Source: Cepaea nemoralis
Taxonomy: Eukaryota > Mollusca > Gastropoda > Stylommatophora > Helicidae
Assembly (NCBI GenBank): GCA_014155875.1
Contig: JACEFZ010026854.1
Coordinates: forward strand, 563,501 to 627,500
DNA length: 64,000 nucleotides
Direction: 5' to 3'
Of this stretch, positions 58,695 to 64,000 are shown piece by piece. Position numbers and translations under genes: made by a program. The notes under the pieces are model-generated. The model was not told the DNA's origin and ran no database searches. It saw only the letters and a list, made by a program, of their open reading frames with translations. Within the stretch, counting starts at the first letter, position 1; each line of letters opens with the position of its first letter.

Positions 58695-60129
58695 CTAAAA
58701 ATATAGAAATATACACACATAACATATATAAGTGCTAAATACGAACTTTTTGAACATAATAATATGACATGGACAAAAAAAGTAGTAAACACGAACAATT
58801 TAAATAGTCAATAAAACAGACATAAAAGGAATTAGGGAAGGAAAATGACATTTTCCGTCTAAGTGCAAGGATACTGAAGAATATCCAGAAGACAAAATTT
58901 ATATGCAACCAGATATACACATAAGCACGCGCATGAAAGCTTAAAGCAGTTATTTTAATTGAACACATACAAAAGTAAACGATAAGGAGATTCTAGTAAA
59001 CACGTAATTGAAAGATTAACAGAGTTATAAACAAGATATGTGCTGATGATGGCACATCAGAAAATAAAATGGGTGACAAGTTTGAATGACCACTAATTCT
59101 CAAAGTATTATTTGCAAATGTTATATAATATGTGAGAAAAGCTACATTTCTGGGGCATGTGATGTATCTATCATCGTCCTCACAGTATTTCCAGTGGTTG
59201 TCTGAGAATCCGTAACAAATGTACAGTTTGGTCTTCCATACGGATAAAATTGGATCGGCACTAAAAATAACAGTGTCAAAACTTTATCTAGCACAGCGTG
59301 GCGTCGCAATATAGATAGTAAATTGGTTGACCCAACTGAGCTTGGATTTAGAAAGTTTGGGCTAACACCGGCAGAATCGGATATCGCGCATTCTGCAATG
59401 TGACTTGAGAGAGACACGTCATCTTATTTTATTTTATTTTTTTTTGGGGGGGGGGGGGGGCGGGGGGGGGTTATTTTGGAATTATTTTGCCCTGCGTTCT
59501 CTATGTAAAGAAGTAAGCTCAGCCTTATCAATCACATTATGACGGTGCCTGATGAAATGTAATAAAGGTAACGTGGTGTCTGTGTATAAACTTGTGAAGC
59601 TGTAAAATTAACGTTTCACTGAGAAGATAACATGATTGCTTGCTTTCTGAAAGAATTCTGCAGATATTCCACTGATACTTTTACCATGCTTATCTTCCAT
59701 CTCTTGGGAATGGTATTTCTATATGTTATGAGAATGCCGTTCCATTATAAATGTATATCATGAACAATCTTCCTTATGGTGTACACATTGTTCTTGATCA
59801 ATGCACATCATGAGCATTTTTCCTTATGTTGTAGAAATTGTTCCTGATAAATGCACGTCACGAGCATTCACCTTTATGCTGGGAAAAATGTTCTCAAGAG
59901 TCTGTATCTTTGTCACGGAATTACCGGAGATGTCGAACCAGCATGATAGATTGTTGGAGACAGCCGTCTCCAACTGCCGCAACGCTCTGTTGTAGGGAAG
60001 TTTTCAGATCAAACGCCAACCAGGATTCTTTGAATACCGGAGAAGAAAGTCCCGATCAAAAGGGGGACAAGTCGGCATTCTGTTTACCCGATCTTAAAAA
60101 TGAAAAGAAGGAGAGGTTCTCCTAGCCTG
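58695..60129. other. Upstream peroxidase intron or flank
   Basis: The upstream peroxidase exon should lie on the minus strand to the right, but I did not find one. An open frame at 59142-59417 contains PNFLNPSSV, faintly like the family's FxNP segment, without good splice sites. G-rich runs occur at 59444-59470. Confidence 0.35.
59711..59900. repeat. 50-bp degenerate tandem repeat
   Basis: Units start at about 59711, 59761, 59811 and 59861, with shared tgagcat-ttccttatg-tgt and ttgttc-tgat-aatgcac blocks. Confidence 0.75.
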
Positions 60130-61710
60130 GATTCAGGACAAGGAAGTGACGTCATTGGGACACAGCTCTCGGCAGTCGGAATAAACAAAGTTGCAATCAT
60201 GGTGCAAAATGGATTAAAACGAGCTGGAGTGTTAAGCTAGTTCTGTTCCAATTTAGAAAAGAATCTACTGCGTCCTGTGTCGATTAAAGTCGACGGACAT
60301 TTGTCTCTAAAGGCAACTTGTGAATTCAATTCCGGACAGAACTAGATCACATAAGGTATTAACTAGATAGAGTTTAGGTATATGCAATACTAGGCAGGTA
60401 ATTGACTATGCACAATTGGGAGATTAGGTATCGAGCATAGTGATGGTGCGTTGTGTGAACTTATTATAAAAGCGTCGGCAGCCGTAGGCTGATGCGTGGC
60501 TTAAACTAGGCCGAGTGATATATCGTTTCACTCGGCAGGGTAAGACCAATGCCATGGAGGGATATTCAGCGAGATTGAGAGTGGTTGGGGGGGGGGGGGG
60601 AAAGGATATATCCATGGTAGGATCTTCCGGTAGGGTGTCTACTGGGGTTTCTCCGCTTTCCTTTAGTCTTTCCTTTTTTTACCATATTTCAGGCCAATGC
60701 GATGAACTGCTCTGCGTTATGCCAGAGTTTAGTTCAATGTTTACTAGGATAAATATCTGAGTGTGGCCTTCGGCCTACATTCACATATAGTGGGTTCGAA
60801 TCGGGTTTCTCTCACCGGGTGTTCTCTTTCCGACAAGTTCCACTTTATAGAAGAGCTGACGGACAACTCAGAGATGTGAATAATGGCAGTCACACTGAGT
60901 GCAGTTCTACTAAATGGCCTCGGAAATGGAACAATGTTCCACAAATCATAGTCTCATATAATCAAGAGTTTTATAATAAAAGGGCTGGTTTAGCAGTGAT
61001 TGAGTGCCCAAAACAGGTGTTTTTACGAAACTATAAACACCTCCATAGACTCTGACAATAGTAGGTAGAGAGGTGGAATAACACAGTCATTTATTCAGTA
61101 ACATTGTCCATTGTTCAATAACAGAAGTTGCTTTTTGAAGATTGTGTATGATAGACGGAAGGGTTCCTAAGTTACAGGATCCTTATAGATATAGTAGTTA
61201 CATCGTGTGTTCCGGATTCATGGACAGTATTATGCCATATTCAGCACTAGTAATCAGGCACTCAGACTATCCACGATAAAAGGGAAGAAGTCGACCACTG
61301 GCCGGAGAGACGCTTCATTCGGTGAGGTCCATCTGACTTACTGTGTTATGTTGTGGTATGGCCGGACACAATGATGAATGATCCTGAAATGACTTTCCTC
61401 ATCTCGCATACACCATATACTATACGACAGATGTCCCATACACATACATTGCACACACGTGACACTTTTCTTTATTAAATTATTTTATCATTTGTTAGAA
61501 GACAGACTTGTGTGGGTATGTTCTGGAGGAATATGAAAAGGGGTATTGCCTTGGGGTAAGAAGAGAGTGAGAGAGATAGTGATCCAAAGACTGAAAGGGG
61601 GTGCGTAGATAAACGTCCAGCAGACGCTCAAGCTGGTGATAGGGAATTGAAAAAGTGTGCTTGTTGATTCCACTCCCCCCCCCCCCCCCCCCAGGGGGGA
61701 CGACAGGCGA
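60130..61710. repeat. Dispersed repeat family B, copy 3
   Basis: Same block order as copies 1 and 2: ggtaggatcttccggtaggg (60616), ggagagacgcttcattcggt (61302), ttattaaattattttatcat (61471) and a final gggggacgacagg (61693). The left border is uncertain. G- and C-runs at 60587-60600 and 61675-61692. Non-coding. Confidence 0.5.
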
Positions 61711-63499
61711 CAATCTTGAACTATTGTGCACTTACATGTGATTCTCCATTTTCACATCCTTTTGGAATATTGTGACGGGATGAGTCTGGATCACTATGCA
61801 AACACCACCACTACTGCGTTAGAGGAATTACTATTTACATTCTGGATTCAGTAGGCAGCTAAATTACTAATAATGACGTCATATTGGCGACGCAGACATT
61901 TGCTGCACTAAAACTACACACTGTACTATTGGGGACAGCACATATTTTCACGTCATCAAATGATGTCACAAGGGAAATCCCCTGTTTTACTACCCTTATC
62001 ATTAATACCAAGTATATGACCGTCACTCCCTAGCAACGGGAAAACAGCGATATGCTAATAGTACGGCTGCACCGGAAATTGTGACTAACCACTTCCTGCC
62101 TGTTCACAATGACTATAGCTGCTGTGCCAAGCAGACCTTACATGAAGTGGGCTGCCAAATCCAACTCCATCTTTGGTAGATTATACCAAAACCTATCTTA
62201 ATTGCTGCAATAAGACTGGGGGAGCCTCGCTGCTGATACTGCTGACACCTAACCGGTCCGGTTACCGAAACTTTGAGCCACCAACTAGTGGAGACGGAAC
62301 CTGGAATCTGGAGGAGCATCGTACACCTGTCGAATGCCAGGGTCGACTCCAAGACATAATCCAAACGAAAGCCAGCACTATTCCTAAACGAGATCAGATT
62401 ATCTCAGGTGACTCTGTGTCTACATGTGTTCTGAGTGTGTCACTGTCTGGATGGTGTGAATGATGACATGCTATCTGTCTAAGCATCAGAAAACTATTTT
62501 ATTTTTGCACCTGTAACATAAATGTAACTATCATAGTTCACCAGTTGAACCACAATTTTCATTTTCTCTTTTATTATTAAAGAGTATTATTGTTTTATAC
62601 TTTCACCAACGTACTCCACTCGTGATCATTTTGAACGCAAGGTGTGCGCGTGAGTGCGTGAAAGTATTTAAAACAGGGGGCTCCATCAATTGACGAAGGA
62701 TCACCGACAGATAAACTAGGCATTCGTGTTAGGGCTTCCTACATACACGAGTGTTCTTCACCTTCTGCCTTTGTCTACCAAGTGAATCCCAGTCTCTTCT
62801 ATCGGGACCATCCCTTTAGACATTCTTGTAACGAGCCATAATTTCTAGAGACTGTCGGCAAACTCTTGGATAGGGATTTCTGTCTATTTCAATAGAAACA
62901 CCCTAACGGTCGGTGACAAATATGCTATGCGAATTTGAGAGTGAATGCAATATTCTTTTTCTGGAATTATTGCTCATATGGGGAAGAATGATGGATATAT
63001 GGCGCATGATTTTGCTGGAAGTTCCACCCAACGCCAGCATTGTTCAGTTGCTGTTAATGACCTGGCGGATTTTTGAGTTAAGTGCTCGGCCAAGTGCTAT
63101 CTGAATGATTGCTGTAACGCAGTTCGTTACTGAATTGTCGTGCAACTATAACGCTTGCAAAATGGACAGGAATTTGATCCATGTCTTTAACCTCTGATCC
63201 ATGGAGACAGACTGGAATGCCATTATGTTCATGTGTTCGAATCTTCGTGATGTTATGAGATAGGTGAATTTATATCTGGTGGTTCTCTCAGTAGTTCTTA
63301 TGATTATTATTTCATGAAAGGATCTAAATATGTTTTATCATTTGTTAATGGATTCAGATGTAAATGTTGATTCATTGTTTTTCTTGACTGCTGGACTAGA
63401 TATGTTCGAACTTTACCCCAGTAGTGTAAAGGCAATTATGTATCAAGTAAACTATACACTATTATGCCTGTAAACTTATAAGCCTATAAACTATTAGGC
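61711..63499. other. No gene recognised
   Basis: A 96-codon frame at 62173-62463 and shorter ones lack known motifs or repeat partners. Confidence 0.35.
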
Positions 63500-63740
63500 C
63501 GGTCTCCCTGGCCTAGGTGTTAGCGAATTTCTCAGTAATCCCTATACTCTCGTGAGTAACGTGACGTGCGTGAAAATCGGTGGCTGTTCTCTCCGCGTCG
63601 GTAACTGACGGGATATGTGAGCCGGTCGCTCAGAACACAATGACAAACTATTGAGCGTAATCTTGCCTAGTACATCAACTGCAGCTGGAAAATGCTGATG
63701 TTGACTGCAACGTCCTGTAAGAGATATGAAAAAACACAAC
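63500..63740 (+). mobile_element. tRNA-headed SINE, family S1
   Basis: Matches 47411-47652 from ctggcctaggtgttagcg to the 3' end (caacgtcctgtaagagatat). The B-box has been lost (a gap where ggttcgaatc should be), so the internal promoter is damaged. The target duplication is unclear. Confidence 0.8.
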
Positions 63741-63794
63741 AACTATACAACGGGAGTGTTGACGGGTCTTAAAGATGTGACATGAGGGGTTGAG

Positions 63795-64000
63795 ATTTTA
63801 TCATGACGTTTTGTCTCACCATGACGTCCTTATCTTATTGGGAAATCCTTACCTCATTATGATTTATTTGACTTACCATGACTTCCTTGTCTCATCATGA
63901 CGCCCTTGTTCCATCCTGACGTCTTTATCTCATCATGACGTTTTTGTCTCATCATGACGTACTTATCTCATCGTGACTTCATGGCCTCATCATGACGTAA
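63795..64000. repeat. 19-bp minisatellite running off the window
   Basis: Units of the type tcatgacgtctttatctca; atgac-like starts at 63878, 63897, 63916, 63935, 63954, 63973 and 63992, with less regular units to the left. The array continues past the window edge. Confidence 0.85.

Noticed and set aside
59142..59417. Upstream peroxidase exon
   Set aside because: PNFLNPSS is only a faint match to the family, the frame runs through likely borders, and no splice pair in the needed phase was found.

Overview
This is transposon-dense eukaryotic nuclear DNA, almost certainly from an invertebrate animal. The evidence is spliced coding exons with long introns, tRNA-headed SINEs, several clades of non-LTR retrotransposon (LINE), Ty3/gypsy-type LTR elements, mariner remnants and long tetranucleotide arrays. 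A mollusc or other lophotrochozoan fits the repeat mix, but I cannot prove this from the sequence. There are no bacterial operons, rRNA genes, functional tRNA genes or CRISPR arrays.

The only likely host gene I can support is the C-terminal part of a secreted animal haem peroxidase on the minus strand. I reconstructed it as four exons: 58490-58694, 52069-52229, 50523-50622 and 47257-47329 (stop at 47257). All three introns have GT/AG borders and all splice phases agree. Upstream exons lie beyond the window or were not recognised. The introns (about 6.3, 1.4 and 3.2 kb) are packed with LINE fragments, SINEs and simple repeats.

Layout. 1-1.5 kb: decayed C-terminus of a LINE with a restriction-like endonuclease. 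4.9-12.1 kb: a Ty3/gypsy-type element on the minus strand with 2.1-kb LTRs, a GGTGT target duplication, and only a broken gag-protease reading frame. Its right LTR carries a nested 599-bp solo LTR, and the whole element sits in an older dispersed repeat (family B, further copies near 21 and 61 kb) that also hosts a 1.66-kb non-coding retroposon. 15.6-17.4 kb: mariner remnants and a hairpin MITE. 18.6-25 kb: LINE-A fragments, a SINE and a perfect-looking palindrome. 25.6-26.9 kb: a decayed transposon protein.

26.9-45.4 kb is the most striking structure: an 18.5-kb array LTR-internal-LTR-internal-LTR, with 3.3-kb LTRs, 3.1-kb non-coding internal regions, purine tracts in front of LTR2 and LTR3, and one 5-bp target duplication (ACTAC) around the whole array. 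It behaves like a large retrotransposon derivative (LARD) expanded by recombination. Its second internal region carries a 2.35-kb solo LTR of another family. Its first LTR contains an exact 19-bp Tn5 mosaic end, probably a sequencing-library artefact.

45.6-58.7 kb holds the peroxidase exons with intronic repeats, including an RTE-like LINE whose 5' end can form a nested pseudoknot resembling HDV-like ribozymes. 58.7-64 kb holds a third family-B repeat, minisatellites and a SINE.
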